From contig CM077827.1 of assembly GCA_039720395.1 (NCBI GenBank), positions 18,463,822 to 18,527,821 of the forward strand: a DNA stretch of 64,000 nucleotides, in the 5' to 3' direction. Within the stretch, counting starts at the first letter, position 1, and the number at the start of each line of letters is the position of its first letter. Shown one piece after another: positions 20,445-33,098 of the stretch. The position numbers and the translations under genes were made by a program. Below the pieces are notes generated by a model that did no database searches, was not told where the DNA came from, and saw only the letters and a list, made by a program, of their open reading frames with translations. The DNA is from Liquidambar formosana (Eukaryota; Streptophyta; Magnoliopsida; Saxifragales; Altingiaceae).

Positions 20445-23396
20445 ATATGTAATGAGTTCTCAGAGCACTACAAGTACAACATTGAGGTGGATGTCACGCG
20501 AAGGGACCTAGAGACCACGAAACAAGGGGCTAATGAGACCTTCTTCGCTTTCATTACAAAGTAGAGGCAAAAGGCCTCGAAAATGGCAGATAGACCGAAT
20601 GAGGAAGATCAGATTCAATTGGTGGTTAAGAACCTATTGCCGGTGTATCACAAACACCTCTTTGCTCACTACTTCCCTAATTTCAAGGCTCTTATCGGAG
20701 CAGGTACACAAGTTGAGGATGCCATTGCCGATGGGTCAATCAAGATGGAAGAAGTCCAAAGGAGCCGCAAGCCGAACTTTGCTGGGAAAAACAATGCCGA
20801 GGTCAATGCCATAACCCAACCCACTCAACCTATCTCCCTAAATGACACCAACCCACCTCGCCAATTCACTGAGTTGCATATGCCACTTGAAAAAGTGCTT
20901 GAGAAACTAAAAAGCCGAGGCCTGTTGAAACCTCTCAACCCAAGACCACCACCAAACCCATTGCCTAAGAGCTACAATGAGAATGAATACTGCAAATTCC
21001 ACCAAGCCAAAGGCCACTCAACCAACTGTTGCTATCGCCTTAGGCATGAGATCCAAGACTTACTTGACAAACAAATCATCTCACCACCAACTCCACCAAA
21101 TCGCCCAAATGTCACCCAAAATCCACTTCCCTCTCATAATTCATCCAACTCCATAAATGCCATTGAAGCTGACCCATCTTGACCTTGCCTACCCATAAGA
21201 CAATATACTCTACTACCCATATCCTTGACCCAAGCCTTTTACCAATGCTGTAACCAAGGCCTTATCATACGTCACCCTCCAAAGCCAAGACCCCAAACAC
21301 CCCATCAATATTGCCAATACCATGGTATACCCGGCCATGACACTGAGGACTGTGTTATGTTGAGAAAGGTCGTCCAAGACCTCGTTGATCAAAAGACCCT
21401 ACTATTGCCAAAGAAGTCTATCCAACAGTAGTTGAAAGAAAGGTATGAAGCAGGAGACCCTCAAGTGGGGCTATTAGGAGAACCTTCGGGGAAATTTGAT
21501 TACTATGTGCTTTATCCTGATCCATTGCCAAGTGAGCCCATAATTCCTACGGGCTGGGATGATATACCTGAAGAAGTACAGATGGAGGACATTGACATGA
21601 TTGAATGGGATGACCTAATGGGTGACACAAATGAAATTGATGACATATGGGCAAGTGATGAAGAAGTAGACCACATGACAAGAGGGGGCCGCCATTTCAA
21701 ACCTCCGCACTTGGAATCTGATAATCCATTGGGTGAATTAGATAAGCGCCTTGATGTGCAAGAAGAAGAGGATGAAGTACTCCGACAGTTGAAGAAGACC
21801 AATGCCAATATCACCATATGGGGCTTGCTTATGGCCTCTCACAAACACAGATAGACAGTGCTGAAGTTGTTAAATCAGATACCGATTCCGGTTGATTTGT
21901 CTCCTGAGGGATTGGTGAATCTAGTAAACCCTACTCCGAAGAATTCCACTATAGTGTTCACAGAGGCTGACTTACCTAAAAGTGGGCCAAGCCACTCCCA
22001 AGCCTTACATATAACTGTTGATACCATGGGGAAGAGGGTTCCCACGGTCTTGATTGATAATGGTTCCGCGTTGAATGTATGTCCCTTGAGAACTGCAACT
22101 GCTTTGGGCTTGGCGCCCACTGATTTCACTCCATCTGGGCAGACAGTGAGGGCGTATGATAACACTCGTAGAGAAGTAATTGGGGTAATCACTTTACCTT
22201 TAATTATGGGACCCACGAAGTTCAGAGTAGAGTTTCAAGTCCTGGATGTGCCGTCATGTTTTAATCTGTTATTGGGAAGGCCTTGGATTCATCCTGCTGG
22301 GGCTGTACCATCATCATTGCATCAAAAAGTAAAGTTCCCTCATGAGGGAGCCATTGTCACGCTTCAAGGGGACTATGATTTGAAAATGGCGGGAGCACCC
22401 GTATGTGAAATAAAACCAGAATCAGTTGAGATACCCTTGTCTGGGTTTGAGTACGTGCAGTGCATTGAAAAGGAGTTGGAAAAGGAAGAATTGATACCCC
22501 TTGACTATTGTCCCCATGGTAATTTACATGTTGGTGAGATAATGCGGAAAATGAATTTCTTCCCAGGTATGGGGCTAGGGCGTCGCCAACAAGGACTCCC
22601 TCATTCTATTCAAAGTCGGGTTGTTTCCTATACTTTTGGGTTAGGATATGAGCCCACCAAGAATGACTATGCAGAAATGACAAGGAGGAATAAGGAGAAG
22701 GGAAAGGCCAGAGCAGAAGGAAGGGTGCCAGACTTTAAGATTTCACCATACAGGCCGACTCTGAATGGCTATTTTATCAAGGAGGGGGATGACTTCCTGT
22801 ACTGTGGGTTCCCAGAGCCTATTTTCAATCTGACAACCAAGATCAGAATCCCGGGATTTGAGATTTTCTTCACCGAGTGGTATCCAATCACCGGTGAAAT
22901 GGTGGATGATGAAGCCATCAATGACAGTTATTGGGAGAAGAAAGAAGAAGATTGGGTGGAGCATATGGATTCTGAAACCATGGTCACATTGTTCCAAGAC
23001 ATGATCCTTACTATGGGGTTTGAAGGCGAACAAGAATTCAGAGAGGAAGAGCCATCACACTATTGCACTTTTTACCCAAGTTCTAATCCAGCATTGGCAG
23101 ATAGAGATTTTTGTGACAAGTACTTTACAGAGGGGCCGAATCCTCAGAGCTTGACAAGTTGGTACAATTCTATGGGAAAGAAGAAAGAAGACTGGGTAGA
23201 GCATGTGGATACCGATGCTATGGTCACCATGTTCCAAGATATAGTTCTTACTTTAGGGGAGTCAGCAACAGAAGATTGCCAAGATTCGTCAATTCACCAT
23301 GCAACCATGCCACTTCATAATTGGTACCTAGAAGATGGAGCCATTACAGAGATCCTTGAAGAGGAAGATCATGACCTGCCTGATAGTAGCTTGTAG
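20445..23396 (+). pseudogene. gag-pro: gag-pro, 3' part (element A)
   Basis: Continuation of the gag broken at 3213. It covers the rest of the capsid domain, two zinc knuckles, the acidic linker, the protease (LIDNGSA), a G-patch-like segment (IMRKMNFFPGMGLGRRQQG) and an acidic tail. Four nonsense codons interrupt it: TAG 20562, TGA 21180, TAG 21429 and TAG 21852. At each, B and F have TGG, CGA or CAG, so each is one C:G to T:A transition. The stretch from 21858 to the final stop is open for 512 codons. The tail holds two copies of an 'EEDWVEHM' unit with a 'FYPSS...LTSWY' module between them, whereas F has one unit and B a different remnant. Confidence 0.92.
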
Positions 23397-23577
23397 GTTC
23401 CTTAGTTAGAGTCTTTCCTGCTTTCAATAAAGTGTGTTCGCCTATCCCACTTTGTGGAGTTAGGAGTCGTTTCATAGTTGTGGCAACAAATTTTGTTTCC
23501 CTTTCTGTCTTCAAGTTTGTGCTTTTTGTTAGTTCCTTTAATGAAGTGTGTTTCTTTTATGCATTGTTTGCTTGCAG
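23393..23577 (+). other. Predicted gag-pro/pol intron (element A)
   Basis: Donor AGCTT|GTAGGT, acceptor CTTGCAG|TG, 185 bp, same phase as in B and F. AATAAAGTGTG lies inside near 23426. Confidence 0.7.
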
Positions 23578-26500
23578 TGTTTCCTTTCTCTCTTATATGG
23601 ATATTTATGGCATGGATATAGATCCTAGGAATGATGTCCCCCCGGAGCTCGTCGAGCGAAGGAAAAGGGGTGTCACCGAACCTAACATGGATGAATTGGA
23701 ATCAATCAATTTAGGGACAAATAAATTGCCAAAGATAATTAAAATTGGGATAACCCTCTCACCACTTGAAAAAGAAAAGCTGATAGCCCTCTTAAAGGCC
23801 AACATAACAGCCTTTGCATGGTCTTATAAAGACATGCCCGGCATAGATCCTAACATTATGCAGCATTTCATCCCCACCAATCCCCTTAAAAAGCCGGTAA
23901 AGCAAAAATTGAGAAGGTTAAAACCTGAATGGGCAATGAAGGTAAAGGAGGAAGTAACCAAGCAACTCGACACAGGATTCCTACAGGTTGTGGAGTATCC
24001 CGAGTGGTTATCTAACATAGTGCCCGTACTTAAAAAGGATGGAAAAGTAAAGATGTGTGTGGATTTTCAAGATCTTAATGCGGCAAGCCCTAAGGATGAT
24101 TTTCCTTTGCCCCACATTGATGTGTTGGTAGACAGTACTGTAGGACATGCGCTTCTCTCTTTTATGGATGGATTTTCTAGATACAATCAGATAAAGATGG
24201 CGCCGCAAGATATGGAGAAAACAGCTTTTATCACACAGTGGGGAACATATTGCTACAAAGTGATGCCGTTCGGTTTGAGAAATGCCGGGGCTACCTATCA
24301 GAGAGCTGCTACAACATTGCTACATGACATGATCCATAAGGAGGTGGAAGTGTATGTGGACGACATAATCGTGAAGTCCGTGGATCGAGAAGGACACTTT
24401 ATAGCACTGGAAAGGTTCCTAGAGCGGGCAAAGAAGTATAACCTGCGATTGAATCCTCAGAAATGCGCCTTTGGTGTCACTGCAGGCAAGTTATTAGGAT
24501 TCATGATTACTCAGAGGGGAATCGAGGTTGATCCAGGGAAAATCAAGGCCATTGTAGAGATGGAGCCACCTAGCACAGAAAAGCAGATTCGAGGGTTTTT
24601 AGGGAGAATTCAATACATAAGCAGGTTTATTGCTAACTTGACCATGGTGTGCGAGCCGATTTTCAAGTTGCTTAAGAAAGGTGTGCCGAAGGTATGGAAT
24701 GAAGAATGTTAAGAAGCTTTTGAGACTATTAAAAGGTATTTGAGTAATCCACCAATTCTAGTTCCTCCGCGGCAAGGTGAGCCGTTATTGTTATATTTGA
24801 CGGTCACTGAAACCGCGACAGGAGCTATGCTAGCTTAGTACCTTGAGGGGTCGAAAAAGGAGAATGCCATTTATTACCTAAGCAAGAAGATGACAGACTA
24901 CGAGGTGAAGTGCAATGCCATAGAGAAGGCTTGTGTGGCTTTGGTGTGGGCAACTCAGAAACTCCGTCACTACATTATGTCCTATGAGGTCTTCTTGATA
25001 AGTCGTATGGACCCGCTGAAGTACTTAATAGAAAGGCCGGTTTTATCCTACAAAACTGCTCGTTGGTCGATTCTTCTCAATGAATTCGACATAAAGTATG
25101 TAACACAAAAGTCAGTGAAAGGAAGTGTCATTGCAAATTACTTGGCTAGTTGCCCTGTGGAGTCATCAAAACAATTTAATGATCAATTTCCCGATGAGGA
25201 TGTCCTGGAAATTAGAAAGAAGAGTTGGAAAGTATACTTCGATGGAGCTGCAAATAAGAGAGGGTATGGGATAGGAGTTCTACTAGTCTCACCTGAAGAA
25301 GCATCCACACCATTGGCGGTTAAGTTAGGGTTTGAAGCAACCAACAACATTGCCGAGTATGAAACCTGTATCCTTGCGTTGGAAGCTGCACTGGAATTGG
25401 GGATCAAAGAGTTAGAGGTTTTCGGAGATTCAGCATTGATTATCTGTCAGATAAAGGGAGAGTGGAAGACTCATGATAAAAAGCTGCTGCCGTATCATGC
25501 TTACTTAGAAGCCTTGACTAAGGAGTTTGTGGAAATAGAGTTCAATTATTTGTCAAGAAATAAGAATTAGTTCGCTGATGCTTTGGCAACTCTAGCTTCT
25601 ATGGTGGAAATCCCGGATAGTGGGAATGTAAAACCGTTGGTGATAGAATGTAGAGAAAAACCTGTGTACTATTGCTCTATTCGAGAAGCAGAGGTGAAAG
25701 ATGGCCATCCTTGGTACCATGACATCATGAAGTTCATCGAGGAAAGGGAGTATCCAGAAGGAGCATCCCGCGTTGATAGGAGAACACTGAGGAGGCTAGC
25801 AAGTCACTATGTTTTGTGTGGAGGAAAGCTATACCGGAGGTCATACGACGGGGTCCATCTGTTATGTTTCACCGAGGAAGAAGCCGAACGTCTTGGTAGT
25901 GAAATCCATGAAGGAGTTGGAGCACCGCACATGAATGGTTACATGTTAGCTAAGAAAATCATGAGCTTGGGTTGCTATTGGTCTACAATAGAGAGAGATT
26001 GCCATGCACATGTCAAGAAGTGTCACAAGTGTTAGGTCTTTGCTAATGGACAACACTTGCCTTCCATGCCTTTGACAAGCATGTCGTCGCCATAGCCTTT
26101 TGCAGTATGGGGAATAGATATAATTGGGCAGATTAAGCCGAAAGCCTCCAATGGGCATGAATACATCTTGGTAGCTATTGATTACTTCACTAAGTGGGTA
26201 GAGGCAGCATCTTTCGAGACCCTGAATGCCAAGAAGGTAGCGCAGTTCATATAGCTCAACATCATCTACAGGTATGGGGTACCCCATGAGATTGTTTCAG
26301 ACAATGGTCAGCACTTTCAGAAAGAAACTAAGGAACTTTTACAGAAATACAATATAGTGCACCATCTATCCTCCCCTTATCGCCCACAGACTAATGGAGC
26401 AGTAGGAGGCCACCAACAAGAATGTTAAGAAAATACTACAGAAAACAGCTGACACCTATACTGATTGGCATGAGAAGTTACCTTTAGCCTTGTGGGGCTA

Positions 26501-26957
26501 TAGAACATCCGTAAGATCGTCAACAGGGGCTACCCCCTATTCTTTGGTGTATGGGATGGAGGCTGTTTTGCCTATTGAGTTGGAAATACCGTCATTACAG
26601 GTTGCCATGGAAAGTCAGATAGCAGAAGCAGATTGGGTTAAGAATCGTTATGATGAGCTAGCATTGCTCGATGAAAGGCGATTGAGGGCCTTGTATCATG
26701 TGCAGGGATATCAGCGAAGGGTTGCAAGAGCATTCAACAAGCATGTCAAAGACCGAGGTTTGAAGACAGGGGATTTGGTGTTGAAAGAAATCAGAGCTCC
26801 AATTTTTGATCCACGAGGAAAGTTCAAACCAAGTTGGGGTGGCCCGTATGTCATTAAAGAGATATTGCCAGCAGGGGCTGTTCATCTCATGGATTTAGAT
26901 GGAATTGAGTTCGCTCGTCCTACCAATTTGGATCAATTAAAGAAGTATTATGTGTAA
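23578..26957 (+). pseudogene. pol: pol: RT-RNaseH-aRNaseH-integrase (element A), decayed
   Basis: Full-length homologue of pol in B, with ATG at 23597. RT is readable with YVDD, but carries missense changes at usually fixed sites (DFQDLN, FSRYNQ). Stops: TAA 24710, TAG 24836, TAG 25568, TAG 26033, TAG 26093 and TAG 26252, all explained by C:G to T:A transitions from CAA, CAG or TGG codons in the relatives. A 1-base insertion near 26404 shifts the frame just before the catalytic Glu of integrase. The last part, 26490-26957, is open again and keeps the integrase C-terminus. Not functional. Confidence 0.93.
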
Positions 26958-27309
26958 GGCCTGCTAGGTTGAAAACCCATAAGGGCGGCTTAGGCAAAAG
27001 TTAAGGCATTTGAATTACGAGGGCCTAATTCCCCATTCCTAAAGAAAAAAAAGAAGAAAAAAAATAAAAAAGAAAAAAAAACAAAAAGAAAAAAAAAAGA
27101 AAAAAAAGAAAAAAAAGAGAAAAGAAAAAAGGATGGGGATACGTAGGCAACCCATAAAGTTACCTTGGGTGCGGTCCAAACAACACCACAACAACAAATC
27201 TCAAAATTGAATTATTATTGGCAATTCATTTAGAACTAATTGATTGACAAAGCAATTCATTGGTGTTAGATAAAGAACTATTGACATGGATATCCTATTT
27301 CTAAAGTCT
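26958..27309. other. Convergent intergenic region with A-rich tract (element A)
   Basis: Matches 13467-13775 of B. An A-rich tract with G interruptions occupies 27041-27130. No gene seen. Confidence 0.6.
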
Positions 27310-28258
27310 TCAAGTCCTTTTGATTTTCTTCAGAGTCTCCTGGTATGCTTTCTTCTCCTTTCCTTCAAGTCTTCGCTTCTTTCGCAAGTCATGAGCATGT
27401 GCTGCTTCCACTGCTTCTAGAATGTCTTCTCTGCAAAATCCAAGTCTTGTGTCCTTGATAAGGTCATAAATCCTTTCCCTGCGTAGGGTTTCTCTTTCAC
27501 CCAAGCTAGTCTTCAACCATGTCTTGTATTCAGGGCTCATGACATAAGGCCCATCAGTGTTCTCAACCCGAGTCAGTTTCAGTTGGTCAGTCCATCTAGT
27601 CTTGGCCCACTTAACCATTGTGGGGCCCACAGGTTCAACAGAATGATCAAATACCACAGAAGTAGGTATGGTTTGCATGGCACCCATTTGATGAAGGATT
27701 CTTGAAGTCCAATAGAATGAAGTTGACCTCAACCCTATGAGCTTGACCATAGCACACCCAGAAGATCGAAGAAGAATTTGTTCCTTGCATCCCCATATGA
27801 AGACAAACCACTTAATGTTTCGCCATGAGAGTGTTTGAAAGTAGCCTAACCATTCCCTCAAAGAAAATTGACCAGGAAGTTCAACTCGACGGCAACAATA
27901 ATGTTGGGGTTTGTATGGGTTAATGGTGGCAGGAGATAAGAAGTTAAGCCTTTCGAAAAGCCACATCTGCAGCAGAATGGGGCTCCCTCCTAATGGGGCT
28001 TGTGGATTATCATGAGCTTTGTCTAAGCTATTCAGGGTTTCAGCTAGCACCATGGGAATCAAGTTGTTGTGTTCAAGAAGAAAAGGAATTAGTTCACGAA
28101 TTTGAATAGGGACATAGAGAGTCCCCATGGAGATAAGGAAGCGACCAATCAAATAAAAAGCAAGAGCGCGTTGAGTAGTAAGGTTGAAATTCAGGGTACC
28201 TTTGCTATCATGAGCTAAAAAGGAAGTTGCTATTTCCATGAGATTCACCATATGATCC
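27310..28258 (-). pseudogene. Antisense DUF7745/PMD-related ORF, C-terminal part (element A)
   Basis: About 315 codons homologous to residues ~115-430 of the antisense ORF of B, reading without a stop from the D insertion point at 28258 to the TAA before 27310. It keeps the segments VLAETLNSLDKAH, GGSPILLQMWLFERL and GYFQTLSWRNIKWFVF and the basic C-terminus. The N-terminal part is cut off by the LTR of element D; residues that can be read upstream of 28258 in this frame come from the LTR. The open state contrasts with the ten stops in A's sense genes. Confidence 0.88.
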
Positions 28259-30947
28259 TGTGAACCCCGGAAATTGGGCCCACGAGGGATTGACGAAAAG
28301 GTTGTGTGGGTTTTGAAAACACAAAGGAGTCGCCACCTCATTTTTTTAAAGGAAACAAGGAAAACCCTAAAAACAGTTTGTTTTAGGAAAACAATTTGAA
28401 TGACTCCATAAAAAAGGAAAGGCAAAAACCAATCTTTTGGAAACCAAAGAAATCAGGGATTTGGAGGCTAAGTTATGACATGGGAAGGTTCTAGGCAAAG
28501 CCTATAGGCACCCATGTCACCCTTTCGGTCTCTCAGTTCATTTGGGCTAAATCAAGATCTTTCCATACAAAAATCAGCAAATATATCATCACAAGATAGC
28601 ATGCATATCATATATTTCATTCATCCATCCATGCATAATAAACACATAAAAACAGAAGATAAAGAAAAAGAAAACAAAACAAAAAGAAGCCTAGGATGCT
28701 CGGATCCTAGAACGGACTTGAGCCTCACGAAGAGCGCCTACGTACCATGCAACGAAATACATGGATCAAAGTCCACGTAGTTCGATTAGAACTAGGGTTA
28801 AGACTTAATACAAACCTATGGTTAAAACCCTAGGTTTCCTTATTTGATTAAAAGAATTGAATTTGATAGAGAGTTTGATTTTGGAAAGAAATCCACAAAA
28901 TGGAAACCTTAATAAAAACCAGAATTTTATGGGTTAAGGAAACCCTTGATTAGAACCATAGGATCATATTAAAAATTAACCCTAAAGAGGGAGAAGGGAA
29001 AGAGTTAAGGGAGAGAGGTGAATTGGGGCACCTTCATACCCACTTACCTGAGCGCAATAGCTCCAAGCATCAGCCATAGGACAAATACCACACCTATTTG
29101 CACCCTTACAAGTGCTCAAAACCATGCAAATACAATGATATGCAAATCTAGACAGAATAGTATTATGGCCTAAAATCCTCTACTAAGCATGCTAACAGCA
29201 AAAACAGCAAACTTTCATAGGCCCTAACACAATCCTAAGAACCATATCATGCATAAAAACCCTAAAAATCAACTAACATGCATGCAAAAATATCATGTTT
29301 ACTCCATATGAAAAACATACACAGCAAACATGAAGAAAAACCAATAAAAAGACTTACTTTAACATGCTGTATAAAAACAAACACAAAACAAAGACTCTAA
29401 AACCCTAAACTCACAAATATGCTTAAAAACATACAAAACCAACTCTAAACATGCTAAAATAAAACTAAACAGAACCTAAACCATGCATAATAATTAACTA
29501 AAGCAATAAAACATGACAAAAGACCTAACTCTAACATGCAATACCACTATCCTAGAACAAGGACAACAGGAGCACAAGAATCATAACTATGCATTGGAAC
29601 CTATGAACTAACTCTAAAGCATGCAAAAATCATCATGAACATCATCAATATCACATGTATTAACCAATAGAAACTTCAATTCATGATAGAAATTACAAGC
29701 ATTACATGCAATAGAGCTATCCTACATGATACCTTTGTTTAAGCTTGAACAGAAAAGAAGAATACCTTAGGAAGAGCCTTCCTTGCTGCTGTATGAACTC
29801 CCTCTTGCTCTTGTGGATGTCTTCAATCAATATTCTCCAAGGCTACAACAAGAACTCCAGCTCTCCTTCAAGTCTCTCTCTCTTATTCTCTCTCAAACAC
29901 TCAAGTTTTAATCCATAAAGTGGCTCCCCTTATGCTGAAGCATAGGGGGGTATTTATAGAGTTTCATTAGGATTAACTAATGGCTAGGATTAAAACCCTA
30001 AAAATTAATCCAAGGGCTATTAGAGACCCCCTTGGGGCTTAAGTAACCCAGAAGTTACCAAAAATTAGAAGGAAACTCGTCCAAAAGAGTCCTTGTTCGT
30101 CAAAATAGGGAGGAATCCGCTTCAGCAAGGAAACACAAAGCAAATAGGAAAGTGCTCTCGGGTGACCACCAGGGCCTGGGCGGCTAGCCACCTGGGCCCA
30201 GGCGGCTAGCCGCCCGGGGCTGGGTGGTCACCCGAGCCCACTTCGGATTTTTCTCCTATTTTGCCTCCTTTCCCTTCTAGAAGTGTTTCAGGGGGCAAAT
30301 TAACTCCGATTTTGATGAAACAAAAGCCAAAACGACCGTGTTTCGATGAGGAATATGTTTTTGAACATTTTAGGGTGAAAACCACTAACCATGGGGGCAT
30401 GGTTAGGTTTGAACAAGGTGGTTAACCACCATGCTCTACCTTTGCTAAGCATAGGCATACACATAGGGTCAAACCAAACACTTTCCATATCAAAATTGAA
30501 CTTCATAAAACACTTTTGGGAGTAAAATAATGACTAATGAAAGTCAATTTGAAAAGATTTGGTTGGTAATTGTGAGTCAATTAGAGCTAACCCAAAGAAA
30601 GGTCAATTAACCAATCTTGAACTGTATCGAGCCATTTTAATCCTGAGCCATTGATTTATCAAATTGACACTAGAAATACCTCTTATGCATCCATATGAAC
30701 TCCAATTGGCAATTTGGAGATCATTTCAAGGTCAAATGAAAAGTTTGGGACTTAAAAGACGATTATGCCCCTCAAGTCACAAAAGCTCTTATTATCCCTC
30801 AAGATCAACTCCAAATCGAGCCAAAATTCATACCCATTGTCCTTGTGACTCTAGAAACCTAATGCAAGTGACTAGACTCAAAAACAAAACAAAAACATGC
30901 ATGAAATGATGAGCCCTAGTAAGGTGGTGCAAAAATGGGGTGTGACA
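28259..30947 (-). repeat. 3' LTR of element D
   Basis: 2689 bp, inverted: begins TGTGAACCCCGG and ends GGGGTGTGACA. On its own strand: GC-rich palindromic module at 30157-30236 with 14-bp perfect arms (CTCGGGTGACCACC and GGTGGTCACCCGAG), TATA box at 29951-29958, and the 44-nt hairpin at 28476-28519. Closest to solo LTR 47627-50340. Confidence 0.92.
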
Positions 30948-31084
30948 GAAGCCCCTCATTGGCGAATAAGTTACACTTGTGAACCAATGAATAAAGAACA
31001 ACCCATTTTTGACAAAAAGCCTGGAGAAATCACACACTGGCACCAACAAGGATAGGAGGTTGAAAACCTGAGACTGAGATAAGG
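30948..31084 (-). promoter_or_regulatory. Polypurine tract and 3' internal end of element D
   Basis: GAAGCCCCTCATT (reverse of AATGAGGGGCTTC) abuts the LTR at 30948-30960. The stretch to 31084 is the reverse of 17531-17653 in B. Its presence shows that the LTR at 28259 belongs to D and is not a solo LTR. Confidence 0.75.
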
Positions 31085-32440
31085 AAGTGTACTCAAGTCA
31101 TGAGTATACTTAAACCACTGGGGGTTGATGATTGACAAGAGAAGCATATTCAAGCCACTACGAATGAACATACTTTTGAAATAGAGAAATATATTCTAGT
31201 CACGAATATATTTAACCAAGTGATTGAGAATGAAATCTGAGAAGTATACTCAAGTGATGAGTGTACTTTTGAAATGGAGAAATATATTCAGGTCACGAAT
31301 ATATTTAATCAGGTGGTTGAAAGAGACTGAGAAGTACGTTCAAGTGATGAACATACCTTTGAAATGGAGAAATATATTCTGGTCACGAATATATTTAACC
31401 AAGTAGTGAAAAGAGACTGAGAAGTATACTCAAGTGATGAGTACACTTTTGAAATGGAGACATATATTCAGTTCACGAATATATTTAACCAAGTAGGTGA
31501 CAAATATGCTCAAGTGATGAACACACCATTGAAATGGAGAAATATATCCAAGTGATGGATATATTTAACCAAGTAATTGACAAATGATCTGAGAAGTGTA
31601 CTCAAGTGATGAGTACACCATTGAAATGGAGAAATATATTCAAGTGATGAATATATTTAACCAAGTAAGTGACAAGTATGTTCAAGTGATGAACATACCA
31701 TTGAAATGGAGAAATATATCCAAGCGATGGATATATTTAACCAAGTGAGTGACAAGTATGTTCAAGTGATGAACATACCATTGAAATGGAGAAATATATC
31801 CAAGCGATGGATATATTTAACCAAGTAAGTGACAAGTATGTTCAAGTGATGAACATACCATTGAAATGGAGAAATATATCCAAGCGATGGATATATTTAA
31901 CCAAGTGAGTGACAAGTATGTTCAAGTGATGAACATACCATTGAAATGGAGAAATATATTCAAGTGATGAATATACTTAACCAAGTGATTGACAGGTATG
32001 TTCAAGTGATGAACATACCATTGAAATGGAGAAATATATTCAAGTGATGAATATACTTAACCAAGTGATTGACAGGTATGTTCAAGTGATGAACATACCA
32101 TTGAAATGGAGAAATATATTCAAGTGATGAATATACTTAACCAAGTGATTGACAATGAGGATTTGGAACTGAGAAGCATATTCAAAGGGTGAATACACTT
32201 TTGAAATGGAAGAACATATTCAAGTGATGAATATATTCAACCAAGTGGGATGAAAAATCAAAATTTGAAATGAGAAGCATATTCAAAGGGTGAATACACT
32301 TTTGAAATGGAAGAATTTATTCAAGTGATGAATATATTCGACCAAGTGGGATGAAAAATCAAGATTTGAAATGAGAAGCATATTCAAAGGGTGAATACAC
32401 TTTTGAAATGGAAGAATTTATTCAAGTGATGAATATATTC
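31085..32440. repeat. Tandem hairpin array of element D
   Basis: Counterpart of the B array in reverse, shorter, with about 30 hairpins. The loop is again almost always 7 nt, mostly AAGTGAT (complement of ATCACTT), with variants AAGCGAT and GGTCACG-like. Arms include GTATGTTC/GAACATAC (for example at 31676-31698), ATATATCC/GGATATAT, GTGTACTC/GAGTACAC and AATATATTC/GAATATATT. The unit order and copy number differ from B, so the arrays have diverged by unit gain and loss. Confidence 0.88.
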
Positions 32441-33098
32441 AACCAAGTGGGATGAAAAATCAAGATTTGAAATGAGGATATACGATCAATTTATCAAGAT
32501 TGAACAAGCATGGTGCAAGAGGAAAGTGACTTAACACATTGTCACTTGAGTTGGCATGGCACAGGGGAAATATATTCAACCCTTTTGAACATAAAATCAA
32601 TTCAAAGAATTGATTTCAAGGTGAAATTTGATTGATTTTAAGCTTAAAAAGTGTTGAATATCTCATTTGGAAGGAGGTTTGATCACGCGTTAAGGCGAGA
32701 CAAAGCGAGAGAGAAAGCTAAAACAAAGTGGCTTAGGTGACCACCAGGCCTCAGGAGGCTAGCCGCCCAGGCCCTGGTGGCTAGCCGCCCAGGGCTTGGG
32801 TGGTCACCCGAGCCTATTGCTGAAAAATTCTGGGTTTTTAAATACCCAAGTGCACTATTCATACCCTTTGTTCAAAGAACCCGAAAATTGGAGTTTCTCT
32901 CTCTAGAAAGCTTACCCCATTTTGCAAAATCACTCCAACACCCAAAGGCATTCAAATCCACACTTCAAGAGGGATTCATACACATGAAATAGCATCATTA
33001 GCACCCAATTTCACATCAAAAACAAGAAATTTGCAGCACTTTGCAAATCAAAAACCCATTAAACCCATTTTTGCTCAAAACAAGCTAGTTCATCCACC
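32441..33098 (+). promoter_or_regulatory. Putative promoter of the PMD gene in element D
   Basis: Between the hairpin array and the first ATG. It holds a GC-rich palindromic module at 32732-32812 (GGCTAGCCGCC cores, arms GTGACCACC and GGTGGTCAC) and a TATA-like TTTTTAAATACC near 32835, about 260 bp before the ATG at 33099. 32441-32732 matches B 15280-15570 in reverse. No other gene seen. Confidence 0.55.

Larger units (their letters stand above)
1..28258 (+). mobile_element. Element A: decayed Tat/Ogre Ty3/gypsy element, split by element B
   Basis: Order on the + strand: partial LTR, PBS, leader, gag (to 3213), [insertion of B at 3214-20444], rest of gag-pro (20445-23396), intron (23393-23577), pol (to 26957), antisense ORF (27310-28258). 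ATATG occurs at 3209-3213 and again at 20445-20449, which is the target duplication of B and proves that the two halves were contiguous. The element ends abruptly at 28258, where element D begins. It is the oldest layer: its sense genes hold ten nonsense changes and several indels. Its gag-pro is closest to that of element F. Confidence 0.9.

Noticed and set aside
28254..28258. GATCC as a confirmed target duplication of element D
   Set aside because: Only one flank is in the window, because the 5' end of D is lost or outside. It cannot be confirmed.
28259..30947. Solo LTR in element A
   Set aside because: The polypurine tract and the reversed hairpin array follow directly at 30948, and no target duplication is found at its right end, so it is the 3' LTR of element D.
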